This document shows, in pieces, positions 16,353-24,224 of a stretch of DNA of 64,000 nucleotides. The notes below the pieces were generated by a model. That model ran no database searches. It was not told where the DNA came from and saw nothing but the letters and a program-made list of their open reading frames with translations. The position numbers were made by a program, and so were the translations under genes. Within the stretch, counting starts at the first letter, position 1. Every line of letters starts with the position of its first letter. Source of the stretch: Curtobacterium sp. MCPF17_002 (GTDB lineage Bacteria > Actinomycetota > Actinomycetes > Actinomycetales > Microbacteriaceae). The stretch is taken from assembly GCF_003234115.2 (NCBI RefSeq), contig NZ_CP126251.1:682001-746000 (forward strand), written 5' to 3'.

Positions 16353-18587
16353 GTCACCTCGCGGCGGCGACGGCACGAGCACCTGCATCTCGCCCGTGCA
16401 GAGCGTCTGGTCGACACCCTCGGCGGGACCGGCGGGACGGGTCGCCCGACGCGGCTGCAGGCTGTTGCGCTGCGCCGATCGGAGCAGGCGGTCGTCCTCG
16501 ACCTCGACGTCTCGCTCGACGGCGCCGTTCGTCGAACGGCGGAAGGCGGGGCGGATCGGCTCACCGCGGCGTTCCTGACCGGGCAGCGGCCGGGAGCGCC
16601 GGCCGTAGAGCAGCTCGGACGAGTCCAGGAGCCACGGCACGAGCGCGACGGTGACGCCGTGCACGAGCAGGAGCTTCTTCCGGATCCGGCGGCCGCGGTG
16701 GTTGTGGAGGAGCGACTCCCACCAGTGCCCGACGATGAAGATCGGCGTGTAGACCGTGACCACCTCGGAGCCGTGCTCCGCCCGGTGGGCCTTGATGTAC
16801 TTGATGAGGGGCATCGAGATGTCCCGGTACGGGCTCGGCACCATGGTGAGCGGAACCTCGATGCCGTACTCGGCCCACTGCTCGCGGAGTCGCGCGGCGT
16901 CGGCGTCGTCGATCGCGACGTGCACGGCCTCGAAGCTCGCGTGCTTCGCGGCGATGGCGTAGTCGAGGGCCTTGAGCACCGGCTTCTGGAGCTTGTTGAC
17001 GAGCACGATCGCGTGGTCGCCGGTGGCGCCGAACTGGGTCTCGACGTCCGCCTCGACCTCGTGCGAGACGTCGCGGTAGTACCGGTTCACGCCGAGCATG
17101 AGGACGAACAGGATCGGCATGATCACGAACACGAGCCACGCACCGTGGGTGAACTTCGTGATCGTGACGATGACGAGGACGACGAAGGTGAACGTCGCGC
17201 CGATCGCGTTGATGGTGAGGGAGCGGTAGACCTGGCGGCGGTTGAGCGGGGGCACGCCGGGGCCCGAACCGGCGCCAGCGCCAACCCCGGCACCCGCGCT
17301 CCCCGCCCGGTCCTCGCGCAGCAGCCGCGTCCAGTGCCGCACCATCCCGCTCTGCCCCAGCGTGAACGACACGAACACACCGATGATGTAGAGCTGGATG
17401 AGGCTCGTGACGTTCGCCCGGTAGACGATCAGCAGCGCCGCCGCGACGAGCGCGAGGACGATCACGCCGTTCGAGTAGATGAGCCGGTCGCCGCGGGTGG
17501 ACAGGGCCTTCGGGGCGTACGAGTCGCGGGCCAGGATCGAGCCGAGCAGCGGGAACCCGTTGAACGCCGTGTTCGCGGCGAGGAGCAGGACGGCCGCGGT
17601 CGTCGCCTGGATGACGAAGAACAGCACCGAGTCGTTGCCGAACGTCGCGGCGGCGATCTGCGCGATGAGGGACCGCTGCGGCGTGGTGGCGCAGTTCGCG
17701 AAGCCCTGCAGGTCGCAGGCGCGCTCGGCGTAGTGCACGCGGGAGATCAGTGCCAGCGAGATGAGGCCGACGAACAGGACGATCGCGATGCCGCCCATCG
17801 CGACCAGGGTCTTCTGCGCGTTCTTGATCTTCGGCCGACGGAACGCCGGCACTCCGTTCGCGATCGCCTCGACGCCGGTCAGCGCCGAACAGCCGGACGC
17901 GAAGGCGCGGAGGAGCAGCAGGATGAAGGCGGCCTGCGTGGTGTGCTCGACGTTCTGCACGGTGTACGCGGCGGACTCGGCCACGGGTGCGTGGCCCGCT
18001 GCGACCCGGATCAGGCCGGTGACGACCATGACGAACACCGACGCGACGAACAGGTAAGTCGGTACCGCGAAGGCCTTGCTCGACTCGCGGACGCCGCGGA
18101 GGTTCGCCGCGGCGAGCAGCACGACGAACACCAGGGCGAGCTCGACCCGGAACTCGTTGAGCATCGGCAGCGCGGAGATGATGTTGTCCACGCCGGACGC
18201 CACCGACACCGCGACGGTCATCACGTAGTCGACGAGCAGTGCCGACGCGACGACGAGCCCCGCCTTCTCGCCGAGGTTCCGGTGCGCGACCTCGTAGTCG
18301 CCGCCGCCGGACGGGTACGCCTTGATGAGCTGCCGGTAGGACGCGACGACCACGACGAGCAGCAGCACGACGAGTGCGGCGACCCACGGCGCGAAGGTGA
18401 GGAACGACATCCCGCCGAGCAGCAGGATCATGAGGAGTTCCTGCGGCGCGTACGCCACGGAGGACAGCGGGTCACTCGCGAAGATCGGCAGGGCCAGGTG
18501 CTTCGGGAGGAGCTGCCCTTCGAGCTTCTCGGAGGGGAGGGGATCCCCGATCAGTCGTGCTTTCAACGACCGGATCTCGTTCGTCAC
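16338..18587 (-). CDS. APC-superfamily permease, KimA-like (probable potassium importer)
   Basis: A 749-residue permease. About twelve transmembrane helices follow the N-terminal signature FASDPLSSVAYAPQELLMILL, close to the KimA/YdaO potassium importers, and AYPSGGGDYEVAHRNLGEKAG is the typical loop. After the membrane part a long cytosolic domain (roughly residues 480-640) includes ATGDHAIVLVNKLQKPVLKALD, as in KimA, then an Arg-rich tail that ends in low complexity. KimA-type proteins import K+ by proton symport and are controlled by c-di-AMP. I see no ydaO riboswitch upstream. The GTG at 18587 is chosen over a TTG at 18596; TAGGTT (minus strand, 18601-18596) lies eight bases before it. 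Confidence 0.82.
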   Translation of the reverse strand: MTNEIRSLKARLIGDPLPSEKLEGQLLPKHLALPIFASDPLSSVAYAPQELLMILLLGGMSFLTFAPWVAALVVLLLVVVVASYRQLIKAYPSGGGDYEVAHRNLGEKAGLVVASALLVDYVMTVAVSVASGVDNIISALPMLNEFRVELALVFVVLLAAANLRGVRESSKAFAVPTYLFVASVFVMVVTGLIRVAAGHAPVAESAAYTVQNVEHTTQAAFILLLLRAFASGCSALTGVEAIANGVPAFRRPKIKNAQKTLVAMGGIAIVLFVGLISLALISRVHYAERACDLQGFANCATTPQRSLIAQIAAATFGNDSVLFFVIQATTAAVLLLAANTAFNGFPLLGSILARDSYAPKALSTRGDRLIYSNGVIVLALVAAALLIVYRANVTSLIQLYIIGVFVSFTLGQSGMVRHWTRLLREDRAGSAGAGVGAGAGSGPGVPPLNRRQVYRSLTINAIGATFTFVVLVIVTITKFTHGAWLVFVIMPILFVLMLGVNRYYRDVSHEVEADVETQFGATGDHAIVLVNKLQKPVLKALDYAIAAKHASFEAVHVAIDDADAARLREQWAEYGIEVPLTMVPSPYRDISMPLIKYIKAHRAEHGSEVVTVYTPIFIVGHWWESLLHNHRGRRIRKKLLLVHGVTVALVPWLLDSSELLYGRRSRPLPGQERRGEPIRPAFRRSTNGAVERDVEVEDDRLLRSAQRNSLQPRRATRPAGPAEGVDQTLCTGEMQVLVPSPPRGDGRAS

Positions 18588-18688
18588 GAGCGGCAAACCT
18601 ACTCATTTCCGGCCGCGAGTCAACACGGGTCGCCGGTCGGTTATTCCGGTTCGGGTGCGCGAGACCCCGGTTCACCCCCGAAAACCCC

Positions 18689-18719
18689 TTGCAGTTGACG
18701 CTGCGTCAACGGCTACCGT
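18689..18719 (+). promoter_or_regulatory. MerR-type promoter with operator inside a 19-bp spacer
   Basis: A -35 element TTGCAG (18689-18694) and a -10 element TACCGT (18714-18719) are separated by 19 bases, the long spacer typical of MerR-controlled promoters. The spacer contains GTTGACGCTGCGTCAAC (18694-18710), a perfect seven-base dyad around CTG. The start codon follows seven bases after the -10, so the message should be leaderless. Confidence 0.75.
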
Positions 18720-18726
18720 CGTCGAC

Positions 18727-19515
18727 ATGAGGGATTCGACAGACACGAGCGACGCAGCTGCGAAAGCACCCCACGGCATCGCCGAGGTGGCGCGTTCCGC
18801 GGGCGTGTCCAGCCGGACCCTGCGCCACTACGACGCGATCGGACTGCTGCCGGCGACCGCGGTCGGCGACGGCGGCCTCCGCCGCTACGACGACCGCGCG
18901 CTCGTCCGGCTGCAGCGCATCCTGCTGCTCCGCGGGCTCGGCCTCGGCCTGCCCGAGATCCGCCGGGTCCTCGACGGCGAGCAGGACGACGTGACGGCCC
19001 TGACGGCGCACGTCACCTGGCTCGAACGCGAGCGCGACCGGATCGCCCGGCAGCTCGCCGCCGTCCGCACCACCATCACGAGGATCGAACAGGGAGAGGA
19101 CATGAACACCACCGACACGTTCGACGGGTTCGACCAGTCGAAGTTCAAGCAGGAGGTCTCCGAGCGCTGGGGTGCCGACGCCTGGGACCGCGGCGCCAGC
19201 TGGTGGGAGTCGAAGGACGCCACCGCGAAGGCGGCGTTCCAGGCGGAGCAGCGCGCGATCGCGTCGGACGCGGCGGCGCTCGCGGCGTCCGGCGACGGTC
19301 CGGCATCGCCGGCCGGGGACGCGCTGGCACGTCGCCAGTTCGCGTGGCTGGCCGAGGCGACGCCCCCGACCGAGCTGACCGCGGACCGGTTCCGCACGCT
19401 CGCCGACATGTACGTGCAGGACGAGCGCTTCACGCACGCCTACGAGTGGGCCGGCGCGGGCGCCTCGCGCGCCCTGCGGGACGCGATGCACGCGCTGGCC
19501 GACCGCGGACTCTGA
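18727..19515 (+). CDS. MerR-family regulator with TipAS ligand domain
   Basis: A 262-residue TipAL-like activator. Residues about 17-85 form the MerR winged helix-turn-helix (GIAEVARSAGVSSRTLRHYD, then LLPATAVGDGGLRRYDD), followed by a long dimerisation helix and a C-terminal TipAS domain (KFKQEVSERWGADAWDRGAS, QFAWLAEATPPTELTADRFR). In Streptomyces TipA the TipAS domain binds thiopeptides and other multidrug ligands; ligand range here is inferred. The internal sequence EQGEDMNTT could start a separate short TipAS protein, as in tipA, though no strong ribosome binding site other than GGGAGAGGAC is seen (AGGGAGAGGACATG at 19089-19102 is quite plausible). The gene probably regulates itself through the operator at 18694-18710. 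Confidence 0.88.
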   Translation: MRDSTDTSDAAAKAPHGIAEVARSAGVSSRTLRHYDAIGLLPATAVGDGGLRRYDDRALVRLQRILLLRGLGLGLPEIRRVLDGEQDDVTALTAHVTWLERERDRIARQLAAVRTTITRIEQGEDMNTTDTFDGFDQSKFKQEVSERWGADAWDRGASWWESKDATAKAAFQAEQRAIASDAAALAASGDGPASPAGDALARRQFAWLAEATPPTELTADRFRTLADMYVQDERFTHAYEWAGAGASRALRDAMHALADRGL

Positions 19516-19573
19516 GGGTCCGCGGTCGACTGCCTGGAGGCACGGGGCGCGACCGCCTGTCGGCCGGCGGCCG

Positions 19574-20155
19574 TCAGATGGACTTGCGCAGTGCCTCCAG
19601 GCCGTCGCGCAGACGCGTCACCGTGTCGGAGGTGAGCGTCCCGCGCGTCGCGCGGCGACGGAGGTCCGCACGGACCTGCTGCCGGAACGACGACAGGATC
19701 ATCTCGACCTCGCGGAGTGCACGCGCACCCTCGGACGGCACGTCCACCGGTTCGTCGGCGGTCTGACTGCGCGGGGCCTGTGCGCTCGCGGCGAGGTCGG
19801 CGCGGAGGGACCGCATGGCCTCGCCCACCGAGGCGCGCACACCGTCGGCCAGGGTCTTCACCGAGTCGTTCACACCGTTCTCGACCGCGGCGATCTCGTC
19901 GGCGCGGGCGTCGAGCTCGGCACGGCCCGCGTCGGTGATGGCGTAGACGGTCTTGCGGCCGTCGGCGGACTTCGAGACGAGGCCCTCGTCCTCGAGCTTC
20001 GACAGCCGCGGGTACACGGTGCCGGCGCTCGGGACGTAGGTACCGCCGAAGCGGTCACCGAGCGCCTGGATGACCTCGTACCCGTGCATCGGGTGGTCGG
20101 CCAGCAGGACGAGCAGGTAGAGGCGCAGGTGACCGTGCGCGAAGACGGGGCTCAT
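19574..20155 (-). CDS. PadR-family transcriptional regulator
   Basis: A 193-residue regulator. The N-terminal PadR winged helix reads RLYLLVLLADHPMHGYEVIQ, then GTVYPRLSKLEDEGLV and KTVYAITDAGRAELD; the C-terminal part is a long helical dimerisation region. The start ATG overlaps the stop of the upstream DUF4097 gene (ATGA at 20155-20152), so both are made from one transcript. PadR proteins usually repress their own operon and release DNA on envelope or phenolic stress. The operator is probably the dyad at 21051-21093 before the DUF4097 gene. Confidence 0.9.
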   Translation of the reverse strand: MSPVFAHGHLRLYLLVLLADHPMHGYEVIQALGDRFGGTYVPSAGTVYPRLSKLEDEGLVSKSADGRKTVYAITDAGRAELDARADEIAAVENGVNDSVKTLADGVRASVGEAMRSLRADLAASAQAPRSQTADEPVDVPSEGARALREVEMILSSFRQQVRADLRRRATRGTLTSDTVTRLRDGLEALRKSI

Positions 20156-21036
20156 TCCGGGACCTCGCTGTCGGTCGTCGTGCTCGTGGACGGGGTGGTC
20201 GGGGCGGTACCCGACGGGGCGGTGCCCGACGGACCGGGCACCGGTGGCGCGTGCAGCACCGAGATGTCGCCGGACACCGAGTTCACGCGGAGATCGAGCC
20301 ACTGGCCGGAGAGCTCCCCGCCCTGCTTCACGTACGAACCACGCACGCCCCGGATCTCCGAGTCGTCGAACTGCAGCTTGCCCGAGGCCGTGCTGACGGT
20401 GCAGCGGTAGGGCACGCCGTCCTCGAGCCGGACGCTCACCGAGCCGGACACCGTGTTCACGCGGGCCGAGTCGGGCGTGCCGTGCAGGTCGAGCACGACG
20501 TCGGCGGAGACGCCGTCGGCCGAGAACCGCGGGATCTCGCCCGTGGCCACGATGTCGCCGGACACGGTGTGCACCGTCAGCGCGCCGTCGAGCTCGCGGA
20601 TCGTCGTGGTGCCCGACACGGCGTTGACCACGAGGTCCCCGGCGAGTTCGTCGACGACCAGGTCGCCGGACACGGTGTTGAGGGTCGCGCCGCGGTTCGT
20701 GCCGGACAGCAGCGCACCGGCGGAGACGACACCGACCGTGACGCCGGCGTCGCGGGGCACCAGGACGCTGACGTCGGCGTGGGCCTTGCCGCGGAACGAG
20801 CGGAGGAACCCGAGCGGGTCGTCCCACCGGATCTGCGGGTGGTCGATGGTGAGCGTGTCACCGTCGAGCTCGATCTTGAGCGGCTTGCCGGACACGCTGT
20901 GCACCTCGATGCGGGCGGTCGGCTCGTCGTGGGCGACGACGTCGACCTGGCCACCGGCGAGGCCCACGCGGAGCGTGCGGACGATGCCGGTGTCGATCAC
21001 CTTCGGCTCTTCGACGAGCCACTTCTCCTGGGCCAT
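20152..21036 (-). CDS. DUF4097 family beta-strand repeat protein
   Basis: A 294-residue protein made of repeated short beta strands of the DUF4097 type: the pattern VNTVSGDLVV, VNAVSGTTTI, VHTVSGDIVA, VNTVSGSVSV, VSTASGKLQF and VNSVSGDISV recurs every 18-25 residues, which would form a beta-helix. The N-terminus (MAQEKWLVEEPKVID) has no signal peptide, so a cytosolic role is likely. DUF4097 and PadR genes are often paired in Firmicutes and actinobacteria, with an envelope-stress role suggested but not proven. GGAGGAAG (21048-21041, minus strand) is the ribosome binding site. Confidence 0.88.
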   Translation of the reverse strand: MAQEKWLVEEPKVIDTGIVRTLRVGLAGGQVDVVAHDEPTARIEVHSVSGKPLKIELDGDTLTIDHPQIRWDDPLGFLRSFRGKAHADVSVLVPRDAGVTVGVVSAGALLSGTNRGATLNTVSGDLVVDELAGDLVVNAVSGTTTIRELDGALTVHTVSGDIVATGEIPRFSADGVSADVVLDLHGTPDSARVNTVSGSVSVRLEDGVPYRCTVSTASGKLQFDDSEIRGVRGSYVKQGGELSGQWLDLRVNSVSGDISVLHAPPVPGPSGTAPSGTAPTTPSTSTTTDSEVPE

Positions 21037-21050
21037 GTTGCTTCCTCCAA

Positions 21051-21093
21051 CTCGCGATGTATCGCGTCTGTGCGGGACACGTTATATCGCGAG
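21051..21093 (-). promoter_or_regulatory. Candidate PadR operator and promoter
   Basis: CTCGCGATGTA (21051-21061) and TATATCGCGAG (21083-21093) form an 11-base dyad with one mismatch. On the minus strand a TATAAC -10 element (21086-21081) lies inside the right arm. The dyad is immediately upstream of the PadR operon ribosome binding site, as expected for autorepression. Confidence 0.65.
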
Positions 21094-21194
21094 TGGGCAG
21101 GGCGCAAGGGCGTCCGGCGGATGGTGAGGCGTGCCGTCGGACGGACCGTGAGCAGGAATGGTCGGGTGGGGTGCCGCGACCCGACCACTCCTGC

Positions 21195-21890
21195 TCACGA
21201 AGCGGGCGCGGCGGGGGTGGGGCGGGCCTCCAGGGCCTCCGGGGCCTGCGAAGCGAGGGCCGGCGGCGCGACCGCAGCGCCCGTCCGCTCCGGACTCCAC
21301 GGGAACCGGCGGAACACCGGCATGAGCGGCTGCACCATCGGCCCGATCGCGAAGGCCGCGACCACCGTGCCGGCGCCGACGTCGCCGCCGAGGAACCAGC
21401 CGACGATCACGACCGTCACCTCGATGACGGTCCGCGCCGCCCACACCGGCCAGCCGAGTCGCTCGTGCAGGCCGACCATCAGGCCGTCCCGGGCGCCGGT
21501 GCCGAAGCCGGCGCCGATGTAGAACGCGGTGGCCACGGCGAGCAGCAGGAGTCCGGCGACGAACAGCAGGACCCGGCCGACCAGCTCGGACGGCGTCGGG
21601 ACGAGCCAGAGCACCAGGTCGGCGGACGGCCCGATCGCCAGGGCGTTGAGGAGCGTTCCGATGCCGGGCTTCTGCCGGAGCGGGATCCAGAAGAGCAGGA
21701 TCACGCCGCTCGACACCACGGTGATGACCCCGAACGACCACGGGACCACGTTCTCGAGCCCCTCGGTGAGCACGGTCCACGACGAGACCCCGACGACCGC
21801 GCGGACCTGCAGCGCAGTGGAGGCGCCGTAGAGGAAGAGGCCGACGAAGAGCTGCACGAAGCGGAGCGTGAGGGCGGTGGGGCGGGACAT
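21195..21890 (-). CDS. YczE/YyaS/YitT-type membrane protein
   Basis: A 231-residue protein with five or six hydrophobic helices. The family signature is visible in QLFVGLFLYGASTALQVRA and in AFYIGAGFGTGARDGLMVGL. YczE-type proteins are of unknown transport function; in Bacillus, YczE sits beside the MocR-type regulator YczR. Here the same pairing is seen: a MocR-type gene is divergent at 21951 with 60 bases between the start codons. The C-terminal tail (EALEARPTPAAPAS) is encoded partly by a CTGGAGGC-family half-copy at 21226-21233. CACGAT (minus strand, 21902-21897) lies six bases before the ATG. Confidence 0.8.
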   Translation of the reverse strand: MSRPTALTLRFVQLFVGLFLYGASTALQVRAVVGVSSWTVLTEGLENVVPWSFGVITVVSSGVILLFWIPLRQKPGIGTLLNALAIGPSADLVLWLVPTPSELVGRVLLFVAGLLLLAVATAFYIGAGFGTGARDGLMVGLHERLGWPVWAARTVIEVTVVIVGWFLGGDVGAGTVVAAFAIGPMVQPLMPVFRRFPWSPERTGAAVAPPALASQAPEALEARPTPAAPAS

Positions 21891-21904
21891 GGGTCGATCG
21901 TGTC

Positions 21905-21937
21905 CGGAATTGGACTGCGCGTCGAGGGCCAATTCCG
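21905..21937. promoter_or_regulatory. Candidate MocR-regulator operator in divergent promoter
   Basis: CGGAATTGG (21905-21913) and CCAATTCCG (21929-21937) are a perfect inverted repeat with a 15-base spacer, the best dyad in the 60-base gap between the two divergent genes. The right arm ends just before the TACCGT -10 element of the regulator gene. Confidence 0.7.
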
Positions 21938-21950
21938 CTACCGTGGATCC

Positions 21951-23399
21951 ATGTCCCCGGTCCTCCTCAGCGCTCGCTCCGCTGCGCTCCTGCTCACCGA
22001 CTGGCGCGCCGGCACCGACGCCCCGGCGTACGAGGCACTCTCGGACGCCGTCCGCGTGCTCGTCATCGACGGCCGCATCCCGCAGGGCGTCCGCCTGCCG
22101 GCCGAGCGCGGACTCGCCACGGCCCTCGGCGTCTCGCGCACCACCGTCGCGAACGCCTACGCGCGGCTGCGGGACGACGGGTTCCTGGTGTCCCTGCGCG
22201 GCTCCGGAAGCGTGGTCCGCCTGCCCGCCGGGCTCATCGGCCGACCGGACCCGGAGCGGCTCGGCGGTGTGGTCGAGGACGACGTGCTCGACCTCCGGAA
22301 GGCCGCACTCCACTCGGCACCCGGCGTCGCCGAGGCCGTTGAGCGGGCGATGCGCCACGTGCCCGCGGCGCTCGCCGGGATCGGGTACGACACCGTGGGC
22401 GACCCGGGACTGCGCGCGGCGATCGCTGCGCGGTACACCGACCGCGGACTGCCCACCGACCCCTCGCAGGTCGTCGTCACCATCGGGGCGCAGCACGCGA
22501 TCGCCCTGCTCGCACGGGTGCTCGTCCGACGGGGCGACGCGGTGCTCGTCGAGTCGCCGACCTACCCGCACGCGCACGAGGCCTTCCGCGAGGCCGGCGG
22601 CCGCCTCGTCGGCGTCCCCGTCGACGCCCGCACTGGCTGGGACGCGTCGGCACTCGAGACCACGCTCCGCCGGACCGCTCCGGTCGTCGCCTACGTGATG
22701 CCCGAGCTGCACAACCCGACCGGGGCCACGATGTCGGCCTCGACGCGCGAGGTGCTCCTGTCGGTCGCCGCGTCGGTCGGGACGACCGTGATCGCCGACG
22801 AGACGATGGGGGAGCTGCGGATCGACGGGGTGCCGTCGGTGCCGTTGGCCGCCGGTCCCTCCGGGGCTCCGGTCGTCATGATCGGGTCCGCCGACAAGGT
22901 GTTCTGGGGCGGCCTCCGGATCGGGTGGATCCGCGCGGAACCGGAGCTGCTGCAGCGCCTGCTCCTCGCCCGCCCGACGGGCGACCTCGGGACACCCGTC
23001 CTCGACCAGCTGGTCGCGCGGGAGCTGGTCCCACGCACGGCGGCCGTCCTGGAGGCGCGGCGCGAGTACCTGAGACAGGGTCGCGACGAGGTCGTGGGCG
23101 CGTTGCGCGCGCGGCTCCCGGAGTGGGACGTCCCCTCGCCGGCCGGCGGGTTGACGACGTGGGTGGGACTCGGGCGGCCGGTGTCGAGCGCACTGGTGCT
23201 CGCCGCTCGGGCCGAGGGCGTGGTGCTCGCGTCCGGCGGGGTGTTCGGGCCCGACGGCGGGTACGAGCGGTTCCTGCGCGTGCCGTTCACGATGCCGCCG
23301 GCGGACCGCGTGCGGCTGGTCGACGTGCTCGAGCGGTCGTGGGCCCGGATCGGTGGGGAGAGCGCCGGGGTGCGGGGGTCGCTCGCGGCGGTGGTGTGA
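21951..23399 (+). CDS. MocR-type regulator (GntR helix-turn-helix fused to aminotransferase-like domain), YczR-like
   Basis: A 482-residue protein with an N-terminal GntR winged helix (about residues 25-90: LPAERGLATALGVSRTTVAN, then AYARLRDDGFLVSLRGSGSVV) and a fold-type I aminotransferase-like domain (about 110-470). The PLP lysine is Lys316 in GSADKVFWGG, and MPELHNPTGATMS is the usual substrate-side loop. MocR regulators bind PLP and control a neighbour, here probably the divergent YczE-type gene. TACCGT (21939-21944) is six bases before the ATG, indicating a leaderless start. Confidence 0.88.
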   Translation: MSPVLLSARSAALLLTDWRAGTDAPAYEALSDAVRVLVIDGRIPQGVRLPAERGLATALGVSRTTVANAYARLRDDGFLVSLRGSGSVVRLPAGLIGRPDPERLGGVVEDDVLDLRKAALHSAPGVAEAVERAMRHVPAALAGIGYDTVGDPGLRAAIAARYTDRGLPTDPSQVVVTIGAQHAIALLARVLVRRGDAVLVESPTYPHAHEAFREAGGRLVGVPVDARTGWDASALETTLRRTAPVVAYVMPELHNPTGATMSASTREVLLSVAASVGTTVIADETMGELRIDGVPSVPLAAGPSGAPVVMIGSADKVFWGGLRIGWIRAEPELLQRLLLARPTGDLGTPVLDQLVARELVPRTAAVLEARREYLRQGRDEVVGALRARLPEWDVPSPAGGLTTWVGLGRPVSSALVLAARAEGVVLASGGVFGPDGGYERFLRVPFTMPPADRVRLVDVLERSWARIGGESAGVRGSLAAVV

Positions 23400-23519
23400 T
23401 CCGGCGTCCCTCGGCGTCGCCCTGTGTCCTCCGGTGTCATCCTGCGGGGTGAGGGCCGGGTCCGGATGTCGCTCCGTGGGGTGATGTGCGGTGGCCGGTC
23501 GGTTCGGGATCCTGGGACC

Positions 23520-24185
23520 ATGACCGCTTCGTCCGTTCCCGGCCCCGTCGCCGCTGCAGCCGCTGCCCCCGCGCACGCGGTCCCCGCAGCCGCCCGGGTG
23601 TCGATGGCGCTCACCGGCGCACTCCTCGTCGGGGTGCTCACCTCGTACGGGCAGGCGCTGCCCGGGCTGTCGGCCGTCGCGAACTCGGCCGGACCGTGGT
23701 TCGTCGTCGCCGCGGCGCTGTGCCTGCTCGCCGGTGTCCGTGCCGGCCGGGTCGCCCTGCCGGTGGCGATGGTGCTCGGGGTGGTCCTCCTCGAGCTCAT
23801 GCACGTCGGCTACTGGGCGGCATCGAACCTCCGCGGGTACCCCGACTCCCTGTCGATCACGAACTTCTGGGTCCTGATGGGGATCCCCGCCGGGATGCTG
23901 GCCGGCGCCGTCGCGGTGTCGCTCCGCTCCCGGGACGTCCGGTGGCGCGGCACGGCCCTCGGCGCGACGGCCGCCGTGCTCATCGGCGAGGGGGTGCGGG
24001 CGCTCCTCCAGGTGGCCGACACCACCGGGCCGGTGACGTGGGTGGTCGAGATCGCGGTCGGCGTCGCCGTGCTGGTCGTGGCGGTCCTCACCGCACGCAC
24101 GTCCGTCGGCCGGGTGCTGGCGCTCGGCACCGGGGTCCTCGGCACCGTCGGGGTGCTCGCCGTGTACCTGGCGCTCGGCGGCTGA
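23520..24185 (+). CDS. Polytopic membrane protein (DUF6518-like)
   Basis: A 221-residue protein with about seven hydrophobic helices after an Ala/Pro-rich N-terminus. The segment SAVANSAGPWFVVAAALCLL and the following RAGR turn resemble the DUF6518 membrane family, but this assignment is from memory and tentative. No function is known. The ATG at 23520 is chosen because GATCCT (23508-23513) lies six bases upstream; the frame is open back to 23424. The RND exporter gene follows 39 bases downstream on the same strand and may be cotranscribed. Confidence 0.65.
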   Translation: MTASSVPGPVAAAAAAPAHAVPAAARVSMALTGALLVGVLTSYGQALPGLSAVANSAGPWFVVAAALCLLAGVRAGRVALPVAMVLGVVLLELMHVGYWAASNLRGYPDSLSITNFWVLMGIPAGMLAGAVAVSLRSRDVRWRGTALGATAAVLIGEGVRALLQVADTTGPVTWVVEIAVGVAVLVVAVLTARTSVGRVLALGTGVLGTVGVLAVYLALGG

Positions 24186-24224
24186 TCCCGGCCGCGCACG
24201 GCTCCGCCCTGCAAGGATCGGACC

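Noticed and set aside
18588..18688. A ydaO-type c-di-AMP riboswitch before the KimA-like gene
   Set aside because: The distance to the divergent gene is too short, no conserved stems are visible and the gene appears leaderless.
23048..23055. CTGGAGGC inside the MocR gene as a member of the palindromic family
   Set aside because: It encodes the conserved-looking helix AVLEARREYLRQ and has no inverted partner, so chance coding is a better explanation. The copy at 15874 is doubtful for the same reason.
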